From: Polynucleobacter meluiroseus | Lineage (GTDB): Bacteria > Pseudomonadota > Gammaproteobacteria > Burkholderiales > Burkholderiaceae | Length of the DNA: 57,305 bases | Assembly: GCA_945879115.1 (NCBI GenBank) | Contig: CAMDUR010000009.1 | Location: 1 to 57,305 of the forward strand | Direction of reading: 5' to 3' | Program-made: the position numbers and the translations under genes | In this document: positions 1 to 10,555 of the stretch, one piece after another | Layout: each line of letters begins with the position of its first letter | Position numbering within the stretch: position 1 is the stretch's first letter | Notes under the pieces: generated by a model | What the model was told of the DNA's origin: nothing | Seen by the model: the letters and a program-made list of their open reading frames with translations, nothing else | Database searches by the model: none

Positions 1-70
1 AGTAGAACAGGTTGTTGATAGATCCCGTGAAGCCGGGCACCCTTTGCAATGTAGGATGGAGGAAGCATGA
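1..70 (+). CDS. clpS: ClpS, ATP-dependent Clp protease adaptor (3' end only)
   Basis: The window opens inside a gene whose last 22 codons, read from base 2, end in [10 protein letters not shown] and a TGA at 68-70. The HPL-C-ME pattern is the C-terminus of ClpS, the adaptor that delivers N-end-rule substrates to ClpAP. The stop overlaps the clpA start in an ATGA junction (clpA ATG at 67), the usual clpS-clpA arrangement and a sign of translational coupling. Only the tail is visible, so the substrate-binding pocket cannot be judged. Confidence 0.85.
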   Translation, partial: VEQVVDRSREAGHPLQCRMEEA

Positions 71-2379
71 TTGCTCAAGAATTAGAAGTAACACTACATA
101 TGGCATTTGTGGAAGCGAGAGCCTCCCGTCATGAGTTCATAACTGTTGAGCATTTGCTCTGTGCGTTATTGGATAACGCAACAGCTGCAGACGTTTTAAA
201 GGCTTGCGCTGTCAATATTGATGATATTAAAAGTAACCTCAAAAATTTCATTAATGACAATACTCCCCTTGTGCCAGGGTCAGCTGAAGTTGATACCCAG
301 CCAACTTTGGGCTTTCAGCGCGTCATCCAAAGATCTATCATGCATGTTCAGTCAACTTCTAATGGTAAGAAGGAAGTCACTGGCGCAAACGTTTTAGTTG
401 CAATCTTTGGCGAAAAAGATTCCCATGCTGTTTACTATCTTCAGCAGCAAGGCGTCACCCGTTTAGATATTGTTAATTACATCAGTCATGGCATCCGTAA
501 AGACCAAGCTGAAGCAACAAAGCCAAATGAATCCACTCCAGAGGGAGTTGAATCGACTTCCAGCGGCAAAGAAAGCGCACTAGACCAGTACACCCAAAAC
601 CTCAATGTATTGGCTAAACAAGGGCGTATTGATCCTCTTATCGGTCGCGATGGAGAGGTTGAGCGCGTTATTCAGATCTTATGCCGCCGCCGTAAAAACA
701 ACCCACTTTTAGTTGGAGAGGCTGGTGTTGGTAAAACAGCTATTGCCGAGGGCCTTGCTTGGAGAATTACGCAAAGTGATGTACCTGAAGTTTTATCAAA
801 GGCTACTGTTTATTCTTTGGATATGGGCGCCTTATTAGCAGGCACTAAATACCGAGGTGATTTTGAACAGCGCTTAAAAGATGTTCTTAAGAATCTCAAA
901 GAAAATCCAGACGCAATTTTATTCATTGATGAAATCCATACCTTGATTGGTGCTGGCGCCGCATCTGGCGGTACGCTTGATGCAAGTAATTTGCTGAAGC
1001 CCGCACTGTCAAGTGGTCAAATGAAGTGTATTGGTGCGACAACGTTTAATGAGTACCGTGGAATTTTTGAAAAAGATGCGGCTCTTTCAAGACGTTTCCA
1101 AAAAGTTGATGTTTTAGAACCTAGCGTTGACCAAACAGTTCAGATCCTACGTGGTTTGAAATCAAAGTTTGAAGAGCATCACGGCGTTAAATATGCTCAA
1201 GCAGCTTTAACTGCCGCTGCCGAATTATCAGGTCGTTATATTAATGACCGACACTTACCTGATAAAGCAATTGATGTAATCGATGAGGCAGGTGCTGCTC
1301 AGCGTATTTTGCCAAAGTCAAAACAGAAGAAAACAATTGGTCGTCAAGAGATTGAAGATATTGTTGCTAAGATTGCTCGTATACCGCCCCAATCAGTTTC
1401 TGTGGATGATCGTAGCAAACTACAAACACTAGATCGTGATTTGAAGAGCGTTGTTTTTGGTCAGGAGCCGGCCATTGAAGTTTTAGCATCTGCTATCAAA
1501 ATGTCTCGTGCTGGATTGGGTAAAGACGATAAGCCGATTGGATCATTCTTATTTTCAGGTCCAACAGGTGTAGGTAAAACTGAAGTGGCTAAACAGTTAG
1601 CCTTCATTATGGGTATTGAGCTGGTTCGTTTCGATATGTCCGAGTATATGGAAAGACATGCTGTGAGCCGTTTAATTGGGGCTCCTCCAGGCTACGTTGG
1701 ATTTGATCAGGGCGGCTTACTAACAGAGGCAGTTAATAAGAAGCCACATTGTGTTTTATTGTTAGATGAAGTTGAAAAAGCGCATCCTGATATTTTTAAT
1801 ATCTTGCTTCAGGTTATGGACCATGGCACTTTGACAGACAACAATGGCCGTAAGGCAGACTTTAGAAACGTCATCATCATCATGACAACCAATGCTGGTG
1901 CTGAGGCAATGCAAAAGTCAGTTATTGGCTTTACAAATGCAAGACAGGTTGGCGATGAGATGGGTGACATTAAGCGCACCTTCACTCCGGAGTTCCGCAA
2001 TCGTCTTGATGCCATTGTGAGCTTTAGAGCTTTAGATGAGAGCATTATCTTAAGAGTAGTAGATAAGTTCTTAATGCAGTTAGAAGAGCAATTGCACGAG
2101 AAGAAGGTTGATGCAAGCTTTACGGATAAGCTTAGAACTTATCTAGCGAAGCGTGGCTTTGATCCACTAATGGGCGCAAGACCTATGCAACGCTTAATAC
2201 AAGATTTAGTTAGGAAAGCTTTGGCGGATGAGTTGCTATTTGGTAAGTTAGCCAACGGTGGTCATGTAGTTGTAGACATTGATGCTGAAGAAAAAGTTCT
2301 TTTAGATTTCGAAGCACCAGTAGTAAGACCAGCTGTTAAGAAAGTTGCATCAGGTAAGACGGAAGCACAACAGATCTAA
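67..2379 (+). CDS. clpA: ATP-dependent Clp protease ATP-binding subunit ClpA
   Basis: AAA+ unfoldase that feeds proteins into the ClpP peptidase in the cytoplasm. The 770-residue product is close to the usual ClpA length of about 758. An N-terminal Clp_N repeat domain (about 1-145) is followed by the first AAA module with Walker A GEAGVGKT (about residue 216) and [12 protein letters not shown]. The second module has Walker [10 protein letters not shown] (about 499) and [15 protein letters not shown]. An IGF tripeptide near residue 618 sits where ClpA carries its ClpP-docking loop. There is no long coiled-coil middle domain, which separates it from ClpB. The start overlaps the clpS stop by ATGA, so the two are probably co-translated. 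It converges on dut with 2 bp between the stops. Confidence 0.97.
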   Translation: MIAQELEVTLHMAFVEARASRHEFITVEHLLCALLDNATAADVLKACAVNIDDIKSNLKNFINDNTPLVPGSAEVDTQPTLGFQRVIQRSIMHVQSTSNGKKEVTGANVLVAIFGEKDSHAVYYLQQQGVTRLDIVNYISHGIRKDQAEATKPNESTPEGVESTSSGKESALDQYTQNLNVLAKQGRIDPLIGRDGEVERVIQILCRRRKNNPLLVGEAGVGKTAIAEGLAWRITQSDVPEVLSKATVYSLDMGALLAGTKYRGDFEQRLKDVLKNLKENPDAILFIDEIHTLIGAGAASGGTLDASNLLKPALSSGQMKCIGATTFNEYRGIFEKDAALSRRFQKVDVLEPSVDQTVQILRGLKSKFEEHHGVKYAQAALTAAAELSGRYINDRHLPDKAIDVIDEAGAAQRILPKSKQKKTIGRQEIEDIVAKIARIPPQSVSVDDRSKLQTLDRDLKSVVFGQEPAIEVLASAIKMSRAGLGKDDKPIGSFLFSGPTGVGKTEVAKQLAFIMGIELVRFDMSEYMERHAVSRLIGAPPGYVGFDQGGLLTEAVNKKPHCVLLLDEVEKAHPDIFNILLQVMDHGTLTDNNGRKADFRNVIIIMTTNAGAEAMQKSVIGFTNARQVGDEMGDIKRTFTPEFRNRLDAIVSFRALDESIILRVVDKFLMQLEEQLHEKKVDASFTDKLRTYLAKRGFDPLMGARPMQRLIQDLVRKALADELLFGKLANGGHVVVDIDAEEKVLLDFEAPVVRPAVKKVASGKTEAQQI

Positions 2380-2381
2380 TC

Positions 2382-2831
2382 TTAACTACGACCAGTACTT
2401 CCAAATCCGCCAGCACCTCTTTCGCTGGCGGTGAACTCTTCCACCTCAGCCCACTCAACCTGAGCTACTGGAACGATTACCAGTTGGGCTAAACGCTCCA
2501 TGGGCTCTAATTGAAAGGCTGTTTGACCGCGATTCCAGGTACTCACCATCAATTGACCTTGGTAGTCTGAATCTATCAAGCCTACTAAATTTCCGAGAAC
2601 AATTCCGTGTTTATGGCCTAAGCCCGAGCGGGGCAAAATCAAAGCAGCGTACCCTGGGTCATCTAAATAAATAGATAAGCCAGTAGGTACCAATACAGTT
2701 TGACCTGGCTCAATTGTGATGGCTTCATCCAAGCATGCTTTTAAGTCTAAGCCTGCGCTACCCGCAGTTGCATACTGAGGAAGATTATTTTTCATTCTTT
2801 CATCAAGAATTTTTACTTGTAATTTTTTCAT
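2382..2831 (-). CDS. dut: Deoxyuridine 5'-triphosphate nucleotidohydrolase (dUTPase)
   Basis: Hydrolyses dUTP to dUMP and pyrophosphate, keeping uracil out of DNA and supplying dUMP for thymidylate. The 149-residue size is normal for the homotrimeric enzyme. Visible family motifs are AGSAGLDL near residue 23, [11 protein letters not shown] near residue 67, GLIDSDYQG with the catalytic Asp near residue 85, and the glycine-rich C-terminal [11 protein letters not shown]. It lies 1 base downstream of coaBC, matching the common coaBC-dut pairing, and is probably last in a run ribF-ileS-lspA-coaBC-dut. Confidence 0.97.
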   Translation of the reverse strand: MKKLQVKILDERMKNNLPQYATAGSAGLDLKACLDEAITIEPGQTVLVPTGLSIYLDDPGYAALILPRSGLGHKHGIVLGNLVGLIDSDYQGQLMVSTWNRGQTAFQLEPMERLAQLVIVPVAQVEWAEVEEFTASERGAGGFGSTGRS

Positions 2832-2832
2832 A

Positions 2833-4044
2833 TTAAATTTTTGTAGAAATAAGACGGATTAATTGACGTGATAAATCTAGTTTATTTGCTCTTGTAAATC
2901 GTTGATTGCCTTTTTCTTCAATAACAAGCAACTCATTTTCATCAAGCCCAAAAGTATCTGGACCAATATTTGCCACTAGCATTGGAATATTTTTATTAAC
3001 TCTTTTTTCAATTGCATGGCGCTCTAAGTCATTTGTTTCTGCGGCAAAGCCAACGCAATATGGTTTTTTATTACTAACCGATAATTTTGCAACAGATGCC
3101 AAGATATCTGGGTTCATTTCAAACTCAAGTACTGGCGGCACAGCGGAGCCAACTGTTTCTTTTTTAATTTTTTGAGTGCTGATATTTTTAATTCGCCAAT
3201 CAGCAACAGCCGCAACCGATAAGAAAACATCAAAATTTAAATCATTCATAACTGTACTGTGCATCTCTTGAGCACTTGTTACATTGGTGCGTCGAATCTT
3301 GCCAGCAAATTCAAGAGGCGTATCTAAATGACAGGGACCTGCAATTAGATGAACTTCAGCACCTGCTTCTAATGCAGCTTGCGCTAAAGCAAAACCCATC
3401 TTGCCTGAGCTTTTATTAGTCATCCCTCTGACTGGATCTATTGCTTCATAAGTAGGGCCGGCAGTAATTAGAACTTTTTTACCTTTTAGTACTTTTGCTT
3501 GAAAGAAAGAAATAACCCCTTCAAGGATTTGATGAGCTTCTAGCATGCGACCCATCCCGTTTTCACCGCAGGCTTGTGATCCGCTAGTCGGACCAAGTAC
3601 TGTGACAGAATCTTTTTCAAGTTGAGCGATATTCCGCTGTGTTGCTGGGTGATCCCACATTTGCTTGTTCATAGCCGGAACAACGATTAAAGGACACTCT
3701 TTAGCTAAGCAAATAGTGCTGATTAGGTCATCAGCCAGACCTAAAGAAATTTTTGCCATCAGGTCAGCGCTAGCTGGCGCAATTAGAATGACATCTGCCT
3801 GTCGAGACAATTCAATATGGGCCATATTATTGGGGATGCGCGCATCCCATTGGCTGACATAAACAGGTTTACCTGTGAGCGCTTGCATCGTAACCGGCGT
3901 CATAAATTGGGTTGCAGCTTCACTCATTGCCACCTGAACTTGGGCACCTTCTTGAATCAGGGAGCGTGCTAATTCGGCTACTTTAAATGCGGCAATGCCC
4001 CCAGACATCGCTAAGAGTATTTTTTTACCTTGTAGTGAATGCAT
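2833..4044 (-). CDS. coaBC: Bifunctional phosphopantothenoylcysteine decarboxylase / phosphopantothenate-cysteine ligase
   Basis: Catalyses two consecutive steps of coenzyme A synthesis: joining cysteine to 4'-phosphopantothenate and decarboxylating the product. The N-terminal CoaC flavoprotein half shows SGGIAAFK, the active-site His in [14 protein letters not shown] and the cysteine-bearing [10 protein letters not shown]. The CoaB half begins around residue 185 with [14 protein letters not shown] and the TNKSSGKMG loop. I chose the ATG at 4044 because AGAAGG lies 10 nt upstream on the minus strand; an in-frame TTG two codons earlier (4050) is possible but sits only 4 nt from the same site. 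The stop is 1 base from dut. Confidence 0.95.
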   Translation of the reverse strand: MHSLQGKKILLAMSGGIAAFKVAELARSLIQEGAQVQVAMSEAATQFMTPVTMQALTGKPVYVSQWDARIPNNMAHIELSRQADVILIAPASADLMAKISLGLADDLISTICLAKECPLIVVPAMNKQMWDHPATQRNIAQLEKDSVTVLGPTSGSQACGENGMGRMLEAHQILEGVISFFQAKVLKGKKVLITAGPTYEAIDPVRGMTNKSSGKMGFALAQAALEAGAEVHLIAGPCHLDTPLEFAGKIRRTNVTSAQEMHSTVMNDLNFDVFLSVAAVADWRIKNISTQKIKKETVGSAVPPVLEFEMNPDILASVAKLSVSNKKPYCVGFAAETNDLERHAIEKRVNKNIPMLVANIGPDTFGLDENELLVIEEKGNQRFTRANKLDLSRQLIRLISTKI

Positions 4045-4059
4045 GATCAAAAAACCTTC

Positions 4060-4551
4060 TTATTTATTAACGCGTTTAATTTCATCAATGATGAGAAGAA
4101 TGACACCGATCGTAATAGCGCTGTCTGCAATATTAAAGGCAGGCCAGTGCCAACCCATATAGTGAACATCAACAAAATCTACAACAGCACCATAAATAAT
4201 ACGATCAATGACGTTTCCGATCGCACCGCTTAAAACTAGGCTTAATGCTAATGAAAAGATGGTTTGATGAGAGTTTTTACGAATTAACCAAATCATGATT
4301 AACGCAGCAATGATGCCCACACAGGTAAAAAACCAACGTTGCCAACCTCCGGCTTGGGCCAAAAAAGAAAACGCAGCACCAGAGTTATAGACTAGGGTCC
4401 AGTTTAGAAAACTGGTAACTGGTTGAGATACCCCTTCAAACAAACTATTTTTTGCAATAACCTTGGTTAATTGATCAAGTATCAAAAGAAGGCTCGATAA
4501 ACCAAGCCACAGCAAAAACGCTTGTCGGTTGTTTGATTTAAGTGAGGCCAA
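4060..4551 (-). CDS. lspA: Lipoprotein signal peptidase (signal peptidase II)
   Basis: Inner-membrane aspartyl protease that cleaves the signal peptide of diacylglyceryl-modified prolipoproteins. Family marks are DQLTKVIAKN, the segment VYNSGAAFSF, and the two catalytic Asp regions GNVIDRI and VVDFVDVHY, with four hydrophobic segments. The frame is open further upstream, but I start at the TTG at 4551: an AGGAG is centred 6 nt before it and the resulting 163 residues match the family (about 164). A longer reading would overlap the end of ileS. The ileS stop is 20 bases upstream, so the two are probably co-transcribed. Confidence 0.93.
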   Translation of the reverse strand: MASLKSNNRQAFLLWLGLSSLLLILDQLTKVIAKNSLFEGVSQPVTSFLNWTLVYNSGAAFSFLAQAGGWQRWFFTCVGIIAALIMIWLIRKNSHQTIFSLALSLVLSGAIGNVIDRIIYGAVVDFVDVHYMGWHWPAFNIADSAITIGVILLIIDEIKRVNK

Positions 4552-4557
4552 ATATCT

Positions 4558-4562
4558 CTCCT
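4558..4562 (-). promoter_or_regulatory. Ribosome binding site deciding the lspA TTG start
   Basis: AGGAG on the minus strand lies between the ileS stop and the TTG at 4551, with a 6-nt spacer. It is the only good Shine-Dalgarno sequence near the 5' end of lspA and supports the unusual start codon. Confidence 0.7.
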
Positions 4563-4571
4563 GAGATTTTC

Positions 4572-7439
4572 TTATGCAATATGGCGAGTTTCGCCATGAC
4601 CAAAAAGATTGGAAGTGCAGCGACCGCATAAACTTGGATGATCTGCATCATGACCAACATCATCTCTGTAGTGCCAGCAGCGACCACATTTTTGATGTTC
4701 AGATGAACGCACAATGACTTTTAACTCTGTAGCATTTGGTGTTGATTCAACAGAAGCACTTGAAGTAATGGTGATAAATCGAAGATCTTCACCCAATGAG
4801 CTTAGCAATTCGGCATCTGCACTTGGTGCAATGATATGTATTTCAGCTTGAAGCGAAGAACCAACTTTTCCGGCTTCACGTTCAAATTCAATTGCTTTAG
4901 TGATGTCTGATCGCATTGCTCTGATTCGATCCCACTTCACTAAAAGTTCGGCTGCGTTTGCGATGCTAGGAAGTTGATGGAACTCCTCAGTAAAGATAGT
5001 TTCTTTACTGTTCGTTTGATGGTCAAAAATTTTCCAAGCTTCTTCGGCCGTAAATGACAAAAATGGTGCCATTAATCTCAAAAAGGACTGAGTAATGTGG
5101 AATAAAGCATTTTGTGCCGAGCGTCTAGCGGATGCATCTGCTGGAAGTGTATAAAGGCGATCCTTAAGGATATCCAAATAGAAGCCGCCCATATCTTCTG
5201 AGCAAAAAGTCATTAATCGAGAGACTGCAGGGTGGAATTCATACTTATCGTAATGTGCCAATAGATCTTTTTGCATAGATTCTGTCAATGCAAGCGCATA
5301 TTGATCAATTTCTAACCAATCTTTGCTATCGATGTGATGCTTGTCAATATCAAAATCAGATAAGTTAGCTAATAAAAATCGTAATGTATTTCTAATGCGG
5401 CGGTAACTCTCAACAACACGCTTAAGGATCTCATCAGAGATAGTCATCTCACCTGAGTAATCGGTTGAAGCAACCCATAAGCGAATAATTTCGGCCCCCA
5501 TCTTGTCAGCCACCTCTTGAGGAGCGATGACGTTGCCAATCGACTTACTCATCTTGCGACCTTGGCCATCCACTGTAAAGCCATGAGTGAGAAGCGCTTT
5601 ATATGGCGGTTTACCGTCTAACATGGTGCCAGTCAAAAGTGATGAGTGGAACCACCCACGATGTTGATCTGAGCCCTCTAGGTAAAGATCGGCCCAGCGT
5701 CCATCGGGATTATCTCTAGAGGGGTCTGAGAGAGTTGAGGCATGTGAGCCACGAATAACGTGCAAGTGGGTTGTGCCTGAGTCAAACCAAACATCTAAGG
5801 TGTCTTTATTTTTTTCATACATGGCTGCTTCGTCGCCAAGTAACTCTTGAACATCGATTGCTTGCCAAGCTTCAATACCTTCTTTTTCGACGCGCACTGC
5901 AATTTTCTCAAGTAACTCTGGCGTACGAGGATGAGGCGCACCAGTTTCCTTGTGTACAAGGAATGCCATTGGTACCCCCCATTGACGCTGTCTAGACAAC
6001 GTCCAGTCTGGGCGATTGGCAATCATGCTGCTTAGGCGTTGCTTGCCCCAAGCAGGAAAGAATTCAGTTGTCTCAATACCAGCTAGAGCTTTTTCACGAA
6101 GACTTGATCCTTCGTGTGGTTTTTTATCCATGCTGGCAAACCACTGCGCTGTTGCACGATAAACAACAGGAGTTTTGTGTCTCCAGCAGTGCATATAAGA
6201 GTGGTTAAATTTCTCTGAATGAAGAAGAGACCCAGCTTGCTGAAGAGTCTCAACAATTTGGGGATTAGCTTTCCAAATTGATAAACCAGCAAATAAAGGT
6301 AACCAAGAGGCATACACGCCATCACCCATCACCGGATTAAGGATATCTTGATCTTTAAGTCCATTTGATTTGCATGACTTAAAGTCTTCTTCTCCATATG
6401 CGGGAGCGCAATGTACCAAGCCAGTGCCACTATCGATAGTGACGTAGTCAGCTAAGTAAATTGGCGACCTTCGGTCGTAACCTTTATCTACTTTGGCTAA
6501 TGGATGGTGAAATTCTAATCCAGCGAGCGCTTGACCGAGACAGGTCGCAATCACTTGACCTTCTAAGGCATATTCTTTTAAGCAAGCTTCAATACGATCT
6601 TTCGCAAGGATGAGCAATCCTCTTGAAGTATCAACTAATGCGTATTCAATTTCAGGGTGAGCATTTAAAGCTTGATTAGAAGTAATAGTCCAAGGGGTTG
6701 TTGTCCATATCACTGCCATACCTTCTTTTTTAGGTAAGGTACTTAAACCAAATGCTTTTGCAATGAGTTCTAATTGATCTGAAGGGAAGGCAAAGCCCAC
6801 ATCTACAGCAAGGTCAACTTTATCTTGATATTCAACTTCTGCTTCTGCTAGAGCAGAGCCGCAATCAAAACACCAGTTAACTGGTTTTAAGCCTCGGTAT
6901 ATATAACCTTTTTCAAAAATCTTACCAAGAGCACGAATTTCGTCAGCTTCATTTTTGAAGTTCATCGTGAGGTATGAGTTTTGCCAGTCACCCAAAACGC
7001 CTAAGCGCTCAAAATCTATTTTCTGTTTATCAACTTGAACTTGAGCATAAGCACGAGCTTTAGCTTGTACCTCTGCAGTAGGTAGGTGTTTCCCAAATTG
7101 TTTTTCAATTTGAATTTCAATAGGCATACCGTGGCAATCCCATCCTGGCACATACAGCGCATCATGACCAGAAAAGCCCTTAGATTTAACAATCATATCT
7201 TTTAAGATTTTATTGACTGCGTGTCCAATATGGATGTCACCGTTAGCGTAAGGGGGACCATCATGAAGAATAAATTTCTTTTTGCCAGCCTTAGCTTCTC
7301 TAATTTTTTGGTAAATCTTTTTCTCTTGCCACTCTTTTACCCAAACTGGCTCACGCTTAGGAAGGTCGCCACGCATTGGAAATGCGGTGTCGAGTAAGTT
7401 AACAGGGTAAGAATTTTTTTTATTGTCAGACATGGTCAT
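4572..7439 (-). CDS. ileS: Isoleucyl-tRNA synthetase
   Basis: Class I aminoacyl-tRNA synthetase charging tRNA-Ile in the cytoplasm. The 955-residue product carries the HIGH-type signature HIGHA at about 70-74, the KMSKS loop [10 protein letters not shown] near residue 628, an editing insertion between them, and a C-terminal zinc finger ([10 protein letters not shown] then CGRC). This is the bacterial long form. The ATG at 7439 overlaps the end of ribF; a second ATG two codons in (7433) could also serve. ribF-ileS-lspA is a classic proteobacterial order linking FAD synthesis, tRNA charging and lipoprotein processing in one transcript. Confidence 0.97.
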   Translation of the reverse strand: MTMSDNKKNSYPVNLLDTAFPMRGDLPKREPVWVKEWQEKKIYQKIREAKAGKKKFILHDGPPYANGDIHIGHAVNKILKDMIVKSKGFSGHDALYVPGWDCHGMPIEIQIEKQFGKHLPTAEVQAKARAYAQVQVDKQKIDFERLGVLGDWQNSYLTMNFKNEADEIRALGKIFEKGYIYRGLKPVNWCFDCGSALAEAEVEYQDKVDLAVDVGFAFPSDQLELIAKAFGLSTLPKKEGMAVIWTTTPWTITSNQALNAHPEIEYALVDTSRGLLILAKDRIEACLKEYALEGQVIATCLGQALAGLEFHHPLAKVDKGYDRRSPIYLADYVTIDSGTGLVHCAPAYGEEDFKSCKSNGLKDQDILNPVMGDGVYASWLPLFAGLSIWKANPQIVETLQQAGSLLHSEKFNHSYMHCWRHKTPVVYRATAQWFASMDKKPHEGSSLREKALAGIETTEFFPAWGKQRLSSMIANRPDWTLSRQRQWGVPMAFLVHKETGAPHPRTPELLEKIAVRVEKEGIEAWQAIDVQELLGDEAAMYEKNKDTLDVWFDSGTTHLHVIRGSHASTLSDPSRDNPDGRWADLYLEGSDQHRGWFHSSLLTGTMLDGKPPYKALLTHGFTVDGQGRKMSKSIGNVIAPQEVADKMGAEIIRLWVASTDYSGEMTISDEILKRVVESYRRIRNTLRFLLANLSDFDIDKHHIDSKDWLEIDQYALALTESMQKDLLAHYDKYEFHPAVSRLMTFCSEDMGGFYLDILKDRLYTLPADASARRSAQNALFHITQSFLRLMAPFLSFTAEEAWKIFDHQTNSKETIFTEEFHQLPSIANAAELLVKWDRIRAMRSDITKAIEFEREAGKVGSSLQAEIHIIAPSADAELLSSLGEDLRFITITSSASVESTPNATELKVIVRSSEHQKCGRCWHYRDDVGHDADHPSLCGRCTSNLFGHGETRHIA

Positions 7440-8376
7440 TTATTTCAAAGTAATTTCTTGCTAAAGCAGCATCTTGATTGATAGCGTTTTGTAGTGTTTC
7501 TAAATCGTTATATTTTTCTTCGTCTCGTATTTTCTTAATCAATTCAATTCGCACTAATTTTCCATAAACAGATTGATTGAAATTAAAGACATGAACTTCT
7601 AATAAATATCTTCCTGAGTCATCAACGGTAGGTCTTTGGCCAAGACTTGCAACAGCTGGTAATGGATTGTCGCTTAAGCCGTGAACTTGTGCGATAAAAA
7701 TTCCTTCTGCTGCAGGTTTTCTAAGTTGTAGTTTATTTGCTAATGAAACATTCAGAGTCGGGAAGCCTAGGGTACGACCTAATTTCTGACCGTGTAAGAC
7801 ATGACCGCTAAGCATATAGGGCCTGCCCAACAATTGGCGAGCAAGCCTCAGATCGCCTTGAGATAGCGCGCTTCTAATGGCTGAGCTAGAAATACGTACT
7901 TGGTTTTCTTCAAATGTGGCCATGTTCTCAACGCTAAATCCATATTTCAAACCAGCTTCGACTAGGTTCGAAAAATTACCTGCTCTTTTAGATCCATAGC
8001 GGAAGTCATCGCCGATCAGAATAGATTGAACTTTTAAACTATCAACTAATATTTTTTTCACAAAATCATCAGGACTTAGATTTGCAAATAGTTGATTGAA
8101 ATGTATAACTAAAACTTGATCTATTCCGACTTCAGCGAGAGCTTCTAATTTATCTCTTAAATTTAAAATTCTTGCGGGCGCTTTTTCTGGGGCAAAGTAT
8201 TCAATAGGGTGGGGTTCAAAAGTCATCACACAAGACTGAATATTTTTTTCTTTCGCTGTTTGAACTAATTTTTTTATTAAAGCTTGATGCCCCCGATGCA
8301 CACCATCAAAATTACCGATGGTTAGGGCGCAGGGGGTCCAATTTGCGACAGGAGGGATGCCTCTAATTACCTTCAC
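7426..8376 (-). CDS. ribF: Bifunctional riboflavin kinase / FMN adenylyltransferase (FAD synthetase)
   Basis: Phosphorylates riboflavin to FMN and adenylylates FMN to FAD. The N-terminal nucleotidyltransferase half shows [13 protein letters not shown] near residue 22 and ISSSAIR near residue 162. The C-terminal riboflavin kinase half shows [10 protein letters not shown] near residue 204. Length (316) is normal. Translation appears to begin at a GTG at 8376 with no clear Shine-Dalgarno; a TATAAT on the minus strand at 8389-8394 would give a very short leader. The stop lies 14 bases inside the ileS reading frame. It is transcribed divergently from purN with only 27 bp between the start codons. 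Confidence 0.96.
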   Translation of the reverse strand: MKVIRGIPPVANWTPCALTIGNFDGVHRGHQALIKKLVQTAKEKNIQSCVMTFEPHPIEYFAPEKAPARILNLRDKLEALAEVGIDQVLVIHFNQLFANLSPDDFVKKILVDSLKVQSILIGDDFRYGSKRAGNFSNLVEAGLKYGFSVENMATFEENQVRISSSAIRSALSQGDLRLARQLLGRPYMLSGHVLHGQKLGRTLGFPTLNVSLANKLQLRKPAAEGIFIAQVHGLSDNPLPAVASLGQRPTVDDSGRYLLEVHVFNFNQSVYGKLVRIELIKKIRDEEKYNDLETLQNAINQDAALARNYFEINDHV

Positions 8377-8388
8377 GTTAGGGTATGA

Positions 8389-8394
8389 ATTATA
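8389..8394 (-). promoter_or_regulatory. Candidate -10 box for ribF
   Basis: A consensus TATAAT on the minus strand, 12 nt upstream of the ribF GTG. Transcription would begin a few bases before the start codon, so ribF mRNA would be nearly leaderless. No convincing -35 element was found; the assignment rests on the -10 match and position alone. Confidence 0.4.
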
Positions 8395-8403
8395 TTGGTG
8401 GGC

Positions 8404-9042
8404 ATGACTTCAATTGTTATTCTTATTTCTGGGCGTGGCTCCAATATGGAGGCCATCGTTCGTGCCGCTCAAAAAGAGGCCTGGCCAGCTCAAATTTCAG
8501 CGGTTATTTCTAACCGCCCAGACGCTGGAGGCCTTGAATTTGCTAGGGCACACAACATTCCTGCCAAATCTTTAGATCATCTTCAGTTTGATAGTCGAGA
8601 AGCTTTTGATGCTGAGCTGGGCAAGCTAATTGATACTTTTAAGCCTGATTTAGTGGTTTTGGCTGGGTTTATGAGAGTCTTAACTGCTGATTTTGTTCAG
8701 CGCTATGAGGGTCGTTTACTTAATATTCATCCTTCTTTGTTGCCTCTTTTCCCAGGATTGGCGACTCATGAACAGGCTTTAGAGGCTGGCGTTAAAGAAC
8801 ATGGCGCAACCGTGCACTTTGTCACTGAAGCTTTAGATCATGGTCCTGTAGTCCTCCAGGCCTCTGTCCCAGTGCTTTTAGGAGATACACCAGACACTTT
8901 GGCACAACGTGTTTTAAAGCAAGAGCACATCATTTATCCTCGCGCTGTTCGCTGGTTCATTGATAATCGTATTTCTATTGATCAAAACCGCGTTTTGATT
9001 AGTCCACCAGAGTCTCAGTTACTCGTATCGCAGGATAAGTAA
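8404..9042 (+). CDS. purN: Phosphoribosylglycinamide formyltransferase (GAR transformylase)
   Basis: Transfers a formyl group from 10-formyl-THF to GAR in de novo purine synthesis. The start of the Rossmann fold, ISGRGSNMEAI, lies at residues 7-17, followed by NIHPSLLPLFPG with the catalytic Asn/His pair and HGATVHFVT further on. I use the ATG at 8404 (212 residues, the usual length) rather than a TTG three codons earlier, because family members begin a few residues before the ILISG strand. It is followed after 4 bases by rsmB on the same strand. Confidence 0.96.
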   Translation: MTSIVILISGRGSNMEAIVRAAQKEAWPAQISAVISNRPDAGGLEFARAHNIPAKSLDHLQFDSREAFDAELGKLIDTFKPDLVVLAGFMRVLTADFVQRYEGRLLNIHPSLLPLFPGLATHEQALEAGVKEHGATVHFVTEALDHGPVVLQASVPVLLGDTPDTLAQRVLKQEHIIYPRAVRWFIDNRISIDQNRVLISPPESQLLVSQDK

Positions 9043-9046
9043 ATTA

Positions 9047-10408
9047 ATGGCTATTGATTCAAAAGCCGTGGCATCCAGGGCAAAAGCTCTGCCACAACAC
9101 GTTGAGCATCTATCGGTTGTCATAGCAGAGATTATGCGTTTCGCTCATCCAGCTGACATGGTTGTTAGCCGTTATTTTCGGTCGCAACCTCGTTTAGGTA
9201 ATAGAGATAGAGCGCTTATCGCTGAGGCTTCATTTGCTTTTATTCGACGCAAAACCGAAATTTCTCAGTTTGCAGAAAGCGGTGCTGGCCCTTTAGGTCG
9301 TCGTTTAGCTCTGTTAGCTTTATTTGTGACTTTGATTGAAAGTGGTTTGGGGACAGGTAACCGAGCTGAAAGCGCATTAGCCGACTTGGCATTCGTGGTG
9401 CAGCCGATTGAAATTGATTGGCTTAAGCGTTTTGGCTTGATTGAGCGAGACACTTTGTCTGTTTTAACTCGAGTTAACCTTCCTGAATGGATTTGGAGTG
9501 CCTTCGGTTCATCTGTACCTAAAAATGAATGCTTGCCATTGGCCGAAGCCATGCTCAAGGCCGCACCTTTAGATTTACGCGTTAACACCATTAAAGCTCA
9601 GCGAGAAGAGCTTCTAGCAGTCTTAAATGACCTTGGTGGGCGTTATACAGCTGAGCCAACCCCGTATGCGCCGAATGGTGTCCGTTTAAAAGGTAAACCC
9701 GCTCTTCAAACTCAAGAATTTTTCAAAAAAGGTTTGGTTGAAGTTCAGGATGAGGGAAGCCAGCTTCTAAGCATGCTGCTTGAGCCAAAGCGTGGTGAGA
9801 TGGTGGTGGATTTTTGTGCTGGAGCAGGTGGTAAAACTCTATCACTGGGGGCTATGATGCGCTCAAGCGGTCGTCTGTACGCATTTGATGTATCAGAGAA
9901 GCGTTTGGCTAATCTCAAGCCTCGTTTAGCTAAAAGTGGCTTATCTAACGTTCATCCTGTTTGGATTGATAACGAAAATGATGCCAAGGTCAAACGATTG
10001 GCAGGCAAGATTGACCGCGTCCTGGTAGATGCACCTTGTAGTGGATTGGGTACTTTGCGCCGAAATCCGGACCTTAAATGGCGTCAATCCCCACAAAGTG
10101 TTGCAGAGTTAACTCAAAAACAACTTTCGATTTTGACCTCTGCAGCTCGCCTGTTAAAACCGGGTGGGCGAATCGTTTATGCAACCTGCAGTTTGATTCA
10201 GCAAGAAAACCAAGGGGTCGTTGAGGCATTTTTAGCTAAAAATGAGAATTTTGAGCTAAAAGATCCTAAAGAAGTCTTAAAAGGAAGTTTCCCAATGATG
10301 GGTGATTTACCAATTGGAGCCAGTGAAGGATCAAGTTATTGGCAGCTTTTCCCGCATATTCATGGCACAGATGGCTTTTTTGGCGCCATCTTAGAGAGAA
10401 AAGCCTAA
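9047..10408 (+). CDS. rsmB: 16S rRNA (cytosine-C5) methyltransferase, RsmB/Fmu family
   Basis: S-adenosylmethionine-dependent RNA m5C methyltransferase of the NOL1/NOP2/Sun group; RsmB modifies C967 of 16S rRNA. The first 150 or so residues form a divergent NusB-like RNA-binding region. The catalytic domain shows the SAM loop VVDFCAGAGGKTLSLG near residue 256, the proline-cysteine motif VDAPCSGLGTLRRNPDLKW near residue 328 and the catalytic ATCSL near residue 379. Length (453) is slightly above E. coli RsmB (429). Exact target cannot be read from sequence; RsmB fits better than RsmF because of the N-terminal domain. Confidence 0.88.
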   Translation: MAIDSKAVASRAKALPQHVEHLSVVIAEIMRFAHPADMVVSRYFRSQPRLGNRDRALIAEASFAFIRRKTEISQFAESGAGPLGRRLALLALFVTLIESGLGTGNRAESALADLAFVVQPIEIDWLKRFGLIERDTLSVLTRVNLPEWIWSAFGSSVPKNECLPLAEAMLKAAPLDLRVNTIKAQREELLAVLNDLGGRYTAEPTPYAPNGVRLKGKPALQTQEFFKKGLVEVQDEGSQLLSMLLEPKRGEMVVDFCAGAGGKTLSLGAMMRSSGRLYAFDVSEKRLANLKPRLAKSGLSNVHPVWIDNENDAKVKRLAGKIDRVLVDAPCSGLGTLRRNPDLKWRQSPQSVAELTQKQLSILTSAARLLKPGGRIVYATCSLIQQENQGVVEAFLAKNENFELKDPKEVLKGSFPMMGDLPIGASEGSSYWQLFPHIHGTDGFFGAILERKA

Positions 10409-10416
10409 TTTTAAGC

Positions 10417-10450
10417 AATTAACGCTAATTTTTATCAATTAGCGTTAATT
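10417..10450. repeat. Perfect 14-bp inverted repeat between rsmB and the desaturase
   Basis: Arms at 10417-10430 (AATTAACGCTAATT) and 10437-10450 (AATTAGCGTTAATT) are exact reverse complements separated by TTTATC. Each arm is itself close to palindromic around a CGC/GCG core. No T-run follows, so it is a poor intrinsic terminator. Its place upstream of a desaturase promoter fits an operator, for example for a TetR-type fatty-acid regulator. That role is inference. Confidence 0.5.
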
Positions 10451-10514
10451 TGTTACTAAAAGACATGATCTTCATCAAGGATCATAGTCCTTAGTTAAAA
10501 AATTTCCAAATACT

Positions 10515-10523
10515 TGCTAAAAT
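10515..10523 (+). promoter_or_regulatory. Extended -10 promoter of the desaturase gene
   Basis: TGCTAAAAT reads as an extended -10 element (TG-n-TAAAAT, hexamer 10518-10523). It lies about 33 nt before the ATG at 10556. A good -35 is not visible, as is usual for extended -10 promoters. The inverted repeat at 10417-10450 ends about 65 bp upstream. Confidence 0.45.
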
Positions 10524-10555
10524 GGATCCTTAAGTTAATTAAGAGGATCTACCGC

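Noticed and set aside
2906..3862. Plus-strand open frames opposite coaBC
   Set aside because: coaBC has full conserved motifs on the minus strand; the opposite frames are compositional shadows.
4552..4629. Upstream extension of lspA
   Set aside because: It overlaps the ileS zinc-finger end and adds a stretch absent from the family; AGGAG points to the TTG at 4551.
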